DNA of 64,000 bases, from contig OY829329.1 in assembly GCA_963691655.1 (NCBI GenBank), forward strand, positions 8,818,708 through 8,882,707. The letters run 5' to 3'. The DNA is from Toxonevra muliebris (lineage: Eukaryota; Arthropoda; Insecta; Diptera; Pallopteridae). Position numbers and translations under genes: made by a program. Position 1 is the first letter of the stretch; every line of letters starts with the position of its first letter. The notes under the pieces are model-generated. The model was not told where the DNA came from and searched no databases. It saw only the letters and a program-made list of their open reading frames with translations. Shown one piece after another: positions 1 to 11,879 of the stretch.

Positions 1-20
1 GCGTTACAGCGAATGACATC
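1..20 (+). CDS. Possible 3' end of the preceding ankyrin-gene exon
   Basis: The window opens with coding-compatible sequence followed by a consensus donor GTAAGT at 21-26. Read from base 3, the frame VTANDI ends exactly on the donor in phase 0, matching the phase-0 start of the exon at 2962. The implied intron would be 2941 bp. It is only six codons and cannot be confirmed from inside this window; the donor could also belong to a 5' UTR exon. Confidence -1.
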
Positions 21-1099
21 GTAAGTTGAAATTGGGTAAAATTACAACATAATATTGTCATTAGCATGCAATAAATAATGTTACTCATGACGTTATAGAG
101 GAAGAGATGGAAGGGGAAAAGTGAGAGAGAAAGAGAGAGAATGAGAGTTTTAATACATGGGACACCAGTTGACACTATTCAGGTACTTAGTATTTTATAC
201 CTTAGCATTACTACAAAAATCAACTTCTTTGAACCCTAGACTGTTTTATATTTTGCATAACTTCAGATTTTAATATGTGAAAATACTGATAAAGTGATTA
301 TATAATTTCTGGTAGCAGATGCAAACAGTAAATTAATAAATAGAAAAAATATTGCAGATGATTTAAGTGCAACATAAAACATTGCAAAACTTTGAACTCA
401 TGCGATATTTATCTATGCACAAGTAAATGTAGTGAAAAATATTTTTAGAGACTTATGTATGTATGTATTTATGTATTAAAATGCCAAATGCGATTTTTAC
501 TTTCAATTGCCATTTGTTGTAACCGAAAGCAGCAGAAGAAGAAGAAGAGGAAAGGGAATACATAAATATGCCACACATCAGCGTCAGCAGTTTTATGTAT
601 ACCAGGCAGCATCAGGTGCACTAAAGCACTTATGCAGATTCTTTTTAGATGTAGACGACAGACCAACTAGCAGACAGACATGAAATCTAAAATGATTCCC
701 GCGCTTTTTTTTGCGTCATGTTGCATGCATACATTTTACTCTTGTGTCGTTGGCGTGTCGATTGTTTGGTAGGCAAGGTTCGTTTGTCAATGCTTTGAAA
801 ATTTTCGCGCCAACATCAAGCATCAGTTGCAAGCAATTGCAGGTTGCAATTCGCAAATTTTTTTTTTAAAAGGTGTGAACGATATATTTATATATATAGT
901 ATTTGCATTCGGTGGATTTAAATGTGATAATAGAAAAGGAAATTGGAGACATACAAAAAATGATGATCTAAATATTTTCTTGGAAAAACTAAGGAACAAA
1001 AAATCAGAAACTTTTTACATAAGTATATGTATTCTGGAGAAATGCACTTAGAGAAATTTTATGAGGAATATGAGAATAGCGAAGGAAGTAATCCAGCTA

Positions 1100-1349
1100 G
1101 CATAATAAGACCCGTCACACATTTCAGCAAAACATTTGTGAGAATAATTTGTTGTTGTTGTTAAACGTTATGAAGCATTTTGCTGTAGTTGCAGCAGAAG
1201 TGCAGTTGAACGAAAATGTCAGAGATGTTTTGTGATATTTTGGGTATAGATTCTGGGAATTGTCAAAAAAATACCACACATACATTGCAATTTTTCATTG
1301 TATATATGTGCAATTAATGAGTGAATGAATTAGTTGGACTCGTCGAGAT
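1100..1349 (+). repeat. Dispersed repeat J, copy 1
   Basis: Shares a long diverged match with 45635-45830. Landmarks are CACACATTTCAG, GAAAATGTCA, TTTTGTGATATTTTG, TATAGATT, AATTGTCAAA and GCAATTTTTCATTGTAT in the same order. The last part (GAGTGAATGAA..TAGTTGGACTCGTCGAGA) recurs at 46670-46700. The foldback element at 1350 begins directly after it. Confidence -1.
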
Positions 1350-1620
1350 TTGTAATATATATCTGTGGCAATAAGGAATAACAGCTAAACTCAAAAGTTG
1401 ACTAAAAACATGCTGCGTATTTTTTATCATGAACCCCAAAATGCTTAAAGTTTTTCAAAAATGTTTGCAATTTAGCAGTCTCCATAGTTATTTATTAATT
1501 AAACTCCATTAATTATTTAAGAACTTTCAATATTTTGGGTTTTATAATGAAAAATACGCAACAGGTTTATAGTCGACTTTTGAGTTTAGCTGTTATTCCT
1601 TATTGCCACAGATATTACAA
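1350..1620. mobile_element. Foldback/MITE with about 95 bp terminal inverted repeats
   Basis: The left arm begins TTGTAATATATATCTGTGG and runs through AATAAGGAATAACAGCTAAA; the reverse complement of the right end (to 1620) gives TTGTAATATCTGTGGCAATA and the same continuation. Pairing extends about 95 bp with few mismatches, leaving a core of about 80 bp. There is no coding capacity. The target-site duplication is not clear, so the superfamily is open. Confidence -1.
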
Positions 1621-2961
1621 GCAATTCGGTAGTCGACTACGAAAATAGCACACTTCTAGTTAACTTTTATGACCTAGCTATAAGCTAACTACAATGTAAT
1701 GCAGAACTTCCCCAAAATCATTGCATGCATATTCTATGCAATAAATTTCTTGTTTTTGACATATTCTCTCTGTTCAAAGAGCATTTAACTGTTGTTTGAT
1801 TTTTTTCCGTTACGTGATTTTAAAGTGTACAATTAAATAAAAAAGGGTTTAATATTAATGTTAGAGGTGCAAGAAAAATAAACTAATTTCATATAATGTA
1901 ATGTTTTTATTAAATTTTCAAAACTTTTAATATATATTAATTATAAATTGTAATTAATAATGTGTACTATAAGCTAATAAACATATTGCTTATATATTTA
2001 ATAAGTTTATGGCTAATTATAAATTAGATTACTTTTAGCTAACTTCTAAGCAACTAACTTTAAGTTAATTGAAAAGTCATGCAGAGTCGGACAATTGACT
2101 ACTGCCTAGGACATCGTAATGTTAAAATAGTCAGTTGTCTCCATTAAAAATAATCCAAGTATCAACCACCTCTAGGTGTGAAATAGTTAGATTAAAGTGC
2201 ATCAAAAGTTAGCTGAGCTGCCGGCAGGGATGTCAACAAGCTTCATGAGCACGCGCTCTCGTCGAAAAAAAAAACTTATTTACACATTCCTCGCTGAAGT
2301 ATGCAGTGTTCCATACACTCTCTCTCTCTCTCACTTTGCTCTCTTTTCACATTTTCGCTGAAATGCGTGAAGAGAGCCTTAATGCCCTTGCTTATAATAG
2401 GTCTGTTCACGTACAATAAACTGTTAATAGTGAAGTGTTCACATACTCGAAAAACTTGCAACGAGAGTGTAAACATTTTAGGGGGAAAAAAGTAATTGAA
2501 AGTTTCTACAAGTAAAATTTTTACTTGCAAAAATTTTCAGCTTTCGAAAACAAAAACCATCTGCAAAAAAAAAAATAAAAAATATTCAGAAAGGAAAAAA
2601 AATTTGATGTTTTGCTAAGTTTAGTGGAATTTACAAGGTTTTTTAATTAAAATGAATGGAGAGAAAATATATTTGTTTTTGGAGAACAAATGACTTCAGT
2701 GGTGAATGGTTACATTTGATTCATTTTTATACATTTACAAAATGTCAGCTGGTTCCCAATTTGGCTTTTATGGATTAAACAAATTTTAAGGGAGTAAAAA
2801 ATTAATAAAAAAAAAAACATTTTGGAAATCTTAAAATACGCAACATAATCCGCAATATAATCATACAATATATACTTTCATGCATGCTATCTATCTATTT
2901 TAGTTTATTTTGTTCAGAAACATTTATTTTACATTTTTCTTTTTTTGTTTTTATTTTGCAG

Positions 2962-5900
2962 AAAGAAACTCCTTCAGATGGTTTATTGCATTTGGCAGCA
3001 TTGCGTGGTGATGACATTACCTTGAGGCGTGTTCTCGACAGTGGCAAAGTGCATGTGGATTGCAAAGATGAAGTGAGTTTAAGCGTACGAGTACTTCATT
3101 GTATGTTATTTTTAAAATTCAAAGTGTTTTCCATCATGTACTTATTTTTAGTTTGGCAGATGTTTTGGTATAATTGTTTTGATTAATGTGGCGTTGACAT
3201 GTTTTTTTTTAAAGCTATATAAAGATTTTTTGGCTTAGTGTAGCTAAAGATTATTTAGATTTGTTTTCTGAAGTTAAATATTTAAGGGTAACATTAGATT
3301 GCAAACTGTTATGGAAGATGCACGTCGAGCTGAAGGTTTCGCGTACACTGAAGGCTTTCCGGCAGTTCAGGCGAGATTTCGGCAGGACTTGGGGCCTGAA
3401 TCCAGCTCTGGTATATTGGTTATATATTGCTCTTGTTACATATGCGTCCGTAGTATGATGGAGACGAACTGTGGTCAGAGAAGTTTGTGCCTCGGTATTA
3501 CTGGTGCAATGTGTACTACATCCGCCACTACAGGCCGCCACGTTCAGGCCGCCCTGAACGTGGCGGCCTGGATAATTGGGAGAAGATGGCATGGGAACTG
3601 CATAGCCATCTGCAGTGATAGCCAAGTTGTACTGAAGGCCCTTAAGAACCCTGTCAGCTCTTCAAAAATGGTCAGCAAGTGTAAGGAAAAGCTAAATAGT
3701 GTTGCAGAACACAACAAGTTATGCCTTATATGGGTTTCAGGACACTGTGGTATAGCAGGGAATGAACTGGTTGATGGAACTAGCTAATGAAGGTTCTGCA
3801 ATTGCACCATGGGGACCGAAACCTTTTCTTGGCGTAAGTTTTGGGTAGGTCATGCGTTGGATCAACGGCTTTGTGGGTTCTATTCATAAAGAGAGATGGT
3901 CCGAGCTTGACTCCTGCAGAACCGAAAAGTCCTTTTGAGACAACTTAAGAGGAAATCAGCGGAATTTCTTCTGAAACTGAGAAGAAAGGACCTGAGATTA
4001 TTGGTGGGTGCCATCACCGGTCATAACACATGTTGTCAGTACATAACCAACATGGGTGTCATCACCGATCCAACCTGACAATCGTTTCTTGAGGACGGCG
4101 ATACTTCGGAGCATTATCTTTGAAGCTGTCCGGAGTTCGCGAGAATCAGATTAAAACGGTTGGGTAGTGATGTCTTGAGTATGAATAATATCCATACTCT
4201 CCCTTTTCCTGAGCTTATAAGGTTCATCAGTGAAACAACGAAGTTCGAAGTTGAGATATCTTAGACCTTTCTTCCTACCATTTATCCTCTCACATATCTT
4301 TGAGACTGAGTGCTTTGATTTAGTCTAACCCACCTTCAACTCTAAATCTATGCTAGTAACTCAACTCAACTGCTCAGCCCAATTATTGAACTTTTTGTGG
4401 ACTTCAGGTCCAGGTCAGACGAGAGAACGTGCCATTAATAGCTTTAGCGAGAAAGCGGGTTTTACACCTCATCGCTCTACCACAGATTGTACTCAACAGC
4501 AAACAACAGATTAAACGAATTCGTTAAATTGATTCACTCGTTATTTTCTCCATCACTATAATTTCACTTTCGTTCTTTTTGGTGTACCATATTTTTTTTT
4601 TATTAGCACCGCCACATTTAGTGTTATAGAAGCGTATTTAAATATACACTCATTAATATGCTTAAATTATAATATTAGTAATTTAAATCACGTGTTTGTT
4701 TCTCTCTTTAGTTTTTCTATTTAAAATGTAAATACAATTTTTTGTTTTTAGTTTTGTTAGTGGCATAGAAAAATTCATAAAGTGAAATTTTTATTGTATG
4801 TTTTTATTTTGATTTTTGTGCAGCCAGTACGTGCAGTACTAAATCCAATCGAAATTCATAACCATTTGCCAATTGGTGCACAATTTTGTAAACAAAGTGT
4901 TAATTACGTTTTGGCATGGCTTATTGTGAAAAAAGAAGTAAAGCAAAGCAACAACAATATTAAAAGAGTATTTTGCAATACTTTCAATTTACAATTTTTC
5001 TAACTGAGTGATTTTTTGTGGTTTAATTGATTTAGTTTCGGATTCAGGTTGTAAACATTTAATATGCGAGCAATATGATTAAATTTCACTTGTACTGTTG
5101 CAATATTGTAACTGTGCAATAGTAGCGAATACAGTTGCGTAATAGGAACTCACCATATTGTGGTACATTTTTAGCATAACTTAACCTTTTCATGACCGTT
5201 GTAGCATTTCGTTTTGTTTTTGCATAAAGCAGGTGTTTTCGAGAGGATAGGAGTTTTGGAGGTTGAAATTTTGAAAATTAAATAAACACATAAAAGATAT
5301 ATGAAAAAAAAAAAATATTTTCCGATTTATATTTAGGATGGAACTACACCTCTCATACTCTCCGCCGCCGGTGGACACACGCCCTGTGTATTGGAATTAC
5401 TTGAACAAGGTGCTGATCCAAATTCAAGACGCGCAACTGGCACAACTCCATTATTTTTTGCAGCACAAGGTGGTTATCTGGATATTGTGAAAATACTAGT
5501 GAAAGCAGGCGCTAATGTGGATACATCATCTGTGGTAGATTTCTTGAATCTACACACATAACCAGAAACATTTTTTTTTTTTTAATTTTTAACTCATCTC
5601 TTATAGGATGGTGGAACTCCACTCTTTGTGGCCGTACAAGGAGGACATGTGAAATTGGTTAAAGAGCTTTTAGATTGTGGAGCTAATGTGAACGCTTGTA
5701 TGAAGGTAAATTTTAGGGCGTGTATATATAATTATCACTCTTACAATATGTTTTTCCTTTCTATACTCAGGATCGTGCTACACCCGTTTTTATAGCCGCA
5801 CAAAATGGACATCGTACTGTTCTTTCACTCCTACTTACAGCCGGTGCACATCCAGATATGAAGAGAATTGATGGTGCCACACCACTTTGGATTGCCGCAC

Positions 5901-6339
5901 AAATGGGTCATGATCATATATGTAAAGTTTTATTACAAAATGGCGCTTATGTAGATGCTGTACGTTGTGATGGTGCTACGCCACTTTTTAAAGCGGCACA
6001 CAAGGGACATGCCGCTGTAGTTACCGAGTTGCTGAAACATCGTCCAAACTTAAGCCTATTGCCGGTAAATACCGTCAATTAAACTCTAAATATAAAAGAT
6101 TTTAATGATTCCTTCTTTGTGTCCAACAGAATGGGGAAACCGCACTACACGCTGCTGTCATGTTTGGTCATTTAACCGTATGCAAACAATTAATTGGTGC
6201 AGGAAGTGATATTTTACAGAAGAATCAAGAAGGGTTAACAGCTTTGCAAGTGGCGCGTCAACAGAAATTCACCTCAATTTGCGAATATTTACAGGATCGG
6301 GTTCGTATTATTTTAGCACGTTCTGCCGCAGCATCATAA
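2962..6339 (+). CDS. ANKRD29: Ankyrin-repeat protein, ANKRD29-like (3' five coding exons)
   Basis: Five exons join in one open frame: 2962-3072, 5337-5534, 5607-5705, 5771-6064 and 6130-6339 (TAA at 6337-6339). All junctions are GT..AG and phase 0; donors are GTGAGT, GTAGAT, GTAAAT and GTAAAT. They encode 303 residues, almost all ankyrin repeats of about 33 residues. The repeat cores read DGTTPLILSAAGGH, GTTPLFFAAQGGY, DGGTPLFVAVQGGH, DRATPVFIAAQNGH, DGATPLWIAAQMGH, DGATPLFKAAHKGH and NGETALHAAVMFGH. A degenerate first repeat (about residues 6-37) and a partial last one follow the same pattern. The third exon is exactly one 33-residue repeat. The opening KETP and the repeat order resemble vertebrate ANKRD29 (about 300 residues). 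Start codon and first residues are missing, so the true start lies in an upstream exon. There is no signal peptide, membrane segment or catalytic domain, so a protein-binding scaffold is inferred; the partner is unknown. The last 25 residues, rich in Arg and Ala, leave the repeat. Confidence -1.
3250..4340 (+). mobile_element. Broken non-LTR retrotransposon (LINE) fragment inside an ankyrin-gene intron
   Basis: A decayed LINE lies in the same direction as the gene, between the exons ending at 3072 and starting at 5337. From 3261 the frame reads KYLRVTLDCKLLWKMH and later TWGLNPALVYWLYIAL, the motif order found after the RT catalytic core of RNase H-bearing LINEs (I/LOA/R1-like groups). Next come CLGITGAMCTT and then an RNase H remnant with CSDSQVVLKAL and WVSGHCGIAGNELVD, which retains the expected Asp, His and Asp positions. 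Frameshifts follow: ELANEGSAIAPWGPKPF continues in another frame from about 3776, and a Cys/His tail resembling TSEHYL..CPEFARIRLKRLG lies near 4105-4160. The 5' ORF, endonuclease and RT catalytic region are absent, and the part between ITGAM and the RNase H is deleted. Clade assignment is by motif memory only. Confidence -1.
3531..3570. repeat. Perfect 18 bp inverted repeat in the LINE fragment
   Basis: The arm CAGGCCGCCACGTTCAGG (3531-3548) is followed by the loop CCGC and the exact reverse complement of the arm (3553-3570). It is GC-rich in AT-rich surroundings and sits where the LINE reading frame loses the segment between ITGAM and the RNase H domain. Confidence -1.
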
Positions 6340-7011
6340 AGTATAATGCAATTAAAATTTAATATTTAAATGTAGTTAGTTAGAAATTTAAAGCACAATA
6401 TTTTCTACAAGAAAATACTAACATACATTTATGTTGGAATGTATGTTTTCACTAAGCAAGCTTTTATTTTGCTATAACGAGGAAAAAACAAACAAACAAA
6501 CAAACACGCCCAAAAGTACCTACCCAATTCTACTCCAGCTCATAATGCCCACAGTCTGTTGAACAAAAAAAGAAATGCACAATATTTTGCCTTCACTCTT
6601 TTATGAAAATGTGTCCATATTAAATTAATGAATAAAATATTATTATAAATCATGGTGGATCTAGTGAGAGAAAGTTTGGTAGAAATTTCTGCACCAATTT
6701 TAGTGGAAATATCTTATTGGATCCGCTATTGTCTTATTTATTTATTATAAAAAAAGAAAAAACTAAATTAAAAAATGCCTATGAAAGCTCTATGAGCTTA
6801 AATGTTAATCTACTTTATATGAATATCCTAATATGAGATTGTTGTAAATATTCAAAAGGAAACTCCTCCAAGCAATTGTTGAATGGTGCAATATTATTAC
6901 TTAAATTTTTCAAATTTGACATTAATTTTTCATTATTGTAAATTATTGTATTATAAAAAAAGAAAAACAAACTAAATCAAATGAGCGAACTGAATTTATT
7001 TAAGAAATAAA
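6340..7011 (+). other. 3' UTR of the ankyrin gene with candidate poly(A) signals
   Basis: AT-rich non-coding sequence follows the TAA stop. Candidate AATAAA signals lie at 6631-6636 and 7006-7011; the first fits a compact fly 3' UTR of about 300 bases. No other gene is visible. Confidence -1.
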
Positions 7012-9590
7012 GTTAATTTAACAAAAATATGGTATATTTTTATTGATTTATACCAATAGGAGATTACTAAATTCTCAATGACCAAAAAATATTCAACTCA
7101 GCAAAACAAGCTAAACTAAAGTTGATACAACTACAACAATAGATAATCTGTTAATATGGATAATCTGTTGTTTAGGAGATGCAGAAATTGTACTTAAAAA
7201 CTCTCGAGATTTTGTGGTTGTAATTAAACTAAATTAATTTGAAATCGCTATAAAATGTAGAGCAATATCTAACATAAAAAAATTGAAAACTGTTAATTAA
7301 CAGCCGGTGCTTACATTAACATAAGAGTACGTATTAGCGCCATCTACATGTGAAGCTTCGTAAGCGGCGAATTGAGAAAATTAACATTCCGCACAGAGAT
7401 AATCTATTACAAAATGTTAAAAGGTTCGTGTCAAAGCAACATTCTGTTAACTTTACGTTTTGCTTACATTGTTGATTGAATCAGAAGAAAATTATTCTGT
7501 TGAACATTTGGGACTAAGTAAAGACAGCAACCAATATTAATAGAAAATTTTTCATTCTGTTATAAAATCGTGTACATAGAAAATACCCAGTAGGCAGTTA
7601 CAGTCAATGATGTTACACATACAGATGGCGTTTGTAGATTTTTAATAATAACCGTCAATTTTCAACAGGGACGTTATCTAATTTTAAAATTTTCAACAAA
7701 AAAAATGACCTTGAAGTTTTCGTGCGACTTGTTATTTTAGACTTCACTGTAAAAAATGCTTAGATGCCGATATAGTTTTCATTGCCTACATTTAGGCAGG
7801 AAACAAAATTATTATTTTAGCCTTCACTATGGAGAAATATAATTGTACAGTAATTTTGACCCAAGTACAGTACGACAGTAATTAGGGGAAAAAATACAGT
7901 AATTTGCAAATAATAATATAATAAAACTATGCTCAAACGTCTTAAAATATACAGGATTTGGGCACTTTCTTTTAAGCAAAATTTCAAATTAACTCATAAT
8001 TTGGGATGCTGATTTTACCATTGCATATTGAAATTTCAATCAGTTGAAAATTATAAAAAATGGAAGAAGAAGAAGTTTAACAACCAAAATAATTTTTGTT
8101 TTCACTTAATTTTTTTCAGAGCTAGTTTTCCCAACGGCTATTAAAGTCAAGAGTTACTAAGTCATGGAATTGACATTGACTTAATCTGGATTACTGATCA
8201 TAGGAACATTGATGCTAATGAATGAATGCTAATTATACTCCTATGATAGAAGAAGTAACCGTGATAGCTAACTAATTACATTAGTATAGCCAAGTGTCGG
8301 AAAGAAATGGGACAAATAATTGCAATGCATCTGTGTAAGTTTTAGAATGATCGAATCATTGATTCCAATGATTCAAATTATTTTTAGAATATTCGTAGTA
8401 ATATTTGTAGTATAATTTACAGATGTATTTATAAGTGATTTAACCTTGGTTTTATGCAATTGATTTATTTTTGTCACCTACTCTGCCAATAATCATTTTT
8501 GCTGGATATCTAAATATCCATTTATATATCTATCTTTTGGCTACTATATATGCGTGTGTAAGTATTCTTCTTTTTTGTTCATTCTGTTTGCGGCTTTTCT
8601 CTTCTTTTCTTTTTTTTGTAAATAAAATTTCTTTCTTTTATTTTTTCCAAATGTGTCGCTCACAGCAAATCGACAAGAAAATCTGTCGCTTTTTCAATTT
8701 TGTTTTTATTGTACCTACATTTTTCTTGTTGCTTGTCTACTGTCGTGCACAATGTCAGGTGCTGTCGTTTTATCATTATCGACAGCATCTTCATCAGCGT
8801 TTTCTATTTATTTATAGTGGCTTTGTATATTTTTTTCTTGGGGGGGAAAATATTTGTAGCTATTGGAGAGAAGAAGAAAAGAAGAAAAATTTATTAGAAA
8901 ATAAACAGAAATCACATATTGTTGCATTGTGCTTTTTATGTTCATTCATGTATAAATTTATTTTTTTTCCGACATGGTCTAATAGCAATGACGGATCTTG
9001 GATTTGGGTCTATAGGTCTACTTACTCTAAAAAATGGGGGTGCTGGGGGAAATTATTCTAAATAATACGGATAATTCTAGCACATATTAATTCTAACACA
9101 TTCATTTTAGGGTTAAAGCTATACGAATATACTTTACAAAGTTCAACAAAAATCACAATTTAAATAAATATTAATTTTCTCGAAACAACGCCTTTATATA
9201 TGTAAGAATATATGTACGAACATATGGATATATGTATGCATGCATATGTAAACGAATATGTATGTGTGCCACTTTGTACACTGACCACAACTCCATTAGT
9301 TCACCACAGAAACATGTTTATTTAACAGATTCTCTTTTTTATGCTTTTTTGTTGCTGTTGATTTTGTTATTGTCGAAACGAGTAAAAAATAATGAGATGG
9401 AGTGAATAAGTGGAATGAGCAGGAGAGCAAGAGTGGAAAACAACAATAACATTAGTGCAGTAATGCTGATTACAACAGTGAAATAATACGCTCACATATA
9501 CAAATATCTACTCATGTATTGTTTACAGTGGGGTACAAATAGGAGAGAGAAAATTTATTTTAAATACCAGCTTCAGTGGGTAGTACGTTT
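6640..9590. other. Intergenic AT-rich stretch, no gene seen
   Basis: No exon-like or RNA-like block is supported. A weak inverted match around GCGCCATCTACATGTGAAG (about 7340) and ACATACAGATGGCG (about 7620) suggests a decayed element. A 196-codon open frame at 8471-9061 is T-rich and Phe/Leu/Tyr-biased, so I do not call it. The piece at about 8988-9060 (GACGGATCTTGGATTTGGG, then G-runs) resembles the end of the hAT-type MITE at 55.0 kb. Confidence -1.
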
Positions 9591-9594
9591 TCAG

Positions 9595-9720
9595 TTTAGC
9601 TCGGTTGCCCAAGCAACCGAGTGATTTGAGGCGGATTCGATGACCTTGTGCCCACTCGGATTTCAGATCGGGATTCAATAATCAAATATCGATTGTGGTT
9701 GCCTATAATAAAATAAAATA
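9595..9720. repeat. GC-richer island with perfect hairpin, ending in (AAAAT)n
   Basis: CTCGGTTGC (9600-9608), loop CCAA, GCAACCGAG (9613-9621) form a perfect 9 bp stem. The following 90 bases are markedly GC-richer and finish in an AATAAAATAAAATAAAG tail near 9706-9722, which is how short retroposons end. No clear pol III boxes, so it is only a possible SINE remnant. Confidence -1.
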
Positions 9721-10204
9721 AAGATATCGGAAAGAATGGGTAAAAATTATGGTCAGAGGTTGTTTTTCTCTAATTTTCTTATTTGTCTCATTAAAAAAAA
9801 GAAAAAGTCGCTTAGAAATAGTTTAATGCATTTTTTTTTTAAATAGTAAAAAAGAATTTAGGAAAAATGTTTGCACTTAGGTTTTTGACTTGACTTCAAA
9901 CACAAGAAATTGGCATAAGCACGAAATTTCAATTGTTCGTCAACCAGCAAACGTGAAGAATACCGAACTCTAACTTCTAGTAGTGTTTTTTTAAGTTTTC
10001 AGCCTTCAATATAAATTAGATCGCTTAACTCAGCGTGACAATTTTTCTTAAAGTTTGTGTACTCATAAATAAATAATAAATATCTATCGATTTCTTGAAT
10101 ATTTTCTACTTCAATAATAGCTGTCAAGTCAGGGTAAGTCAAAGACCAAGAGGGTACAACGTAGGACAACGTACTTCTGTTGTTCAAATATTTTTCTTAC
10201 CAAA

Positions 10205-10440
10205 TCTGTTTTTTAATTGAATATTTCTCATGCGACAAAATATGCGGTTGATGTTAAACGACCCCGCGTTCGTTTCCCCTTCTTTGTGCACAAATGCGGG
10301 AGAGCAACTTCAAAGAAAACAAAGTTGCTCTTTGACTTTCTTGATCTATTCCTTTTGAACTAATACTCTCTCATTTATGTGTTTTTGGATACTCATTTGA
10401 GCTTACGAGTATGCAATGACGATTTCTCTCACATTTTTTT
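10205..10440 (-). repeat. GA-rich dispersed repeat B, copy (minus)
   Basis: Family B on its + strand reads GAGAGAGTATTAGTTGAA, AAGAGATCAAGAGA, GTCAAAGAGCAA, TTTGTTTTCTTTG, TGCTCTCCCGATTGTG, GAAAGCG and ends in TTTTGTCGCATAAGAAATAT. Here the reverse complement is seen, starting with ATATTTCTCATGCGACAAAA near 10221. Confidence -1.
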
Positions 10441-11879
10441 TGATTAAACGGGCTGATGACTGCGCCAATTTGAGGTTATAAAAAATGAAATGGAAAGAGC
10501 AGGAACAAGATGAAATGAAACTGTAAAAAAAGAGAGAGTCAAAACGGGATAGCCGAGAGACAATTCTTCAAAACGGTAATCTGTACAACATGGCCACGCT
10601 CTAGTTCAGTTATTTTTAAGTTCAGTAAGTTCTAGTTCAGTATTTATTAGTTATTTTGTGTGCCTTGTTGTCCACTGTTTGCTTAAAAAATTGCTAAAAC
10701 AAAAAAACAAAAAATAATATAACGATAAAATAATATAAACATGTTTGAAATTTGGAAGAAAATTACAAGTTTTATGCATTAAATGGTCAGTGATAGTGAA
10801 TAAAATGAATAAATATATAAGCAGCGGCTTTCAGGAAAAAATTCAAGCCCAAGAGCAAATTACAGATGTAGATCGTGAGTGCAATGAAAATAAAACAAAA
10901 TAAAATAAGCAAAAACAACAAAAACAACAAAACAGAATACTGGGTAAGTTCACCATATTGAAAGGTTATAATTGATATTTTGTTATGTAGTATAATTATG
11001 TTAATTTTTTATTAATTAATTCTCGGTCTTACTCGAATATAAAAAATTATAAAACAAATGTTACATTTCCATAACTTTGTAAAATTAATTAAGCAATCAT
11101 AAGCATTCAGTTTTTTCTCCTTAATATTCTTGTTTCTTATTATTTAAAAATTCCTTAATTATTTTTTCTCCATTATGTGAATTTTTTTTTTACATTTTTT
11201 TACATGATTTTGTTTTTTTTTTTGGCTTGTTATGTTTCCGGGTGAACCACATGAACGTGATGTAGCAGATTCCAAAATAATGAACACATTCATCAATTAC
11301 CACAAAGTGGCAAACAAAAATGAAAAAAAAAAAAATAGGTATCGAAAAAGAAAAAAGTTTATGGAAAGCAAAAGGGAAAACAATCAAAAACCTCAGCAAC
11401 TAGAAAAATGCAATGAAAAATATAATGTTTTTGTTTTGCAAACACCATTGCTTGATATTCTTCTCCATCTTTTCTTCTCAGAAACAAAATAAAAACAATT
11501 TTCAGCACTTGCGACTTTTAGCTTCAAAACGCTAAATTGATTTATAATGGAAAATATGCTTTGACTTTGACAGCAGTTTTTTCCAGTTTGCTGAATATTT
11601 CTAATGGAAATTTTAGCTTGATGTGTTGATTTTATTGAAAAACATTTTAAATTTTACTTTGCTTTTAATGAAAAGTTTTTTGTGCAGTTCAAAATATTTA
11701 TTAACTAGTAGATAATGGGGAGAAGTATTTTGCTATGTACAGATCTAGTACAGATTGCAGTAACAAATTCAGGGAATTGGAAAGAATAAAAATAATAACC
11801 TTGGTATTGACAAATAATACTTCCATATGAAATCTTAACTGCAAATGATTTTTGATTCCTACCCACATTTTTCTTTATA

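Larger units (their letters stand above)
21..2961 (+). other. Probable first visible intron / upstream flank of the ankyrin gene
   Basis: No exon-like block is recognisable between the donor at 21 and the acceptor TTTTGCAG that ends at 2961. The stretch holds a GA-rich tract near 121-145, a repeat shared with 45.6 kb (1100-1349), a 271 bp foldback element (1350-1620) and otherwise AT-rich sequence. Short open frames here have no protein-like composition. Confidence -1.

Noticed and set aside
4782..5003. 73-codon frame starting with a signal-peptide-like MKFLLYVFILIF
   Set aside because: Lies inside the ankyrin-gene intron, in T-rich sequence. No continuation or homology recognised.
7310..7650. 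TIR element suggested by GCGCCATCTACATGTG and ACATACAGATGGCG
   Set aside because: Match is about 14 bases with mismatches and no consistent flanks.
8471..9061. 196-codon + frame, the longest in the window
   Set aside because: Dominated by Phe, Leu, Ile, Tyr from T-rich DNA, no domain or splice context, and its end overlaps a transposon fragment.
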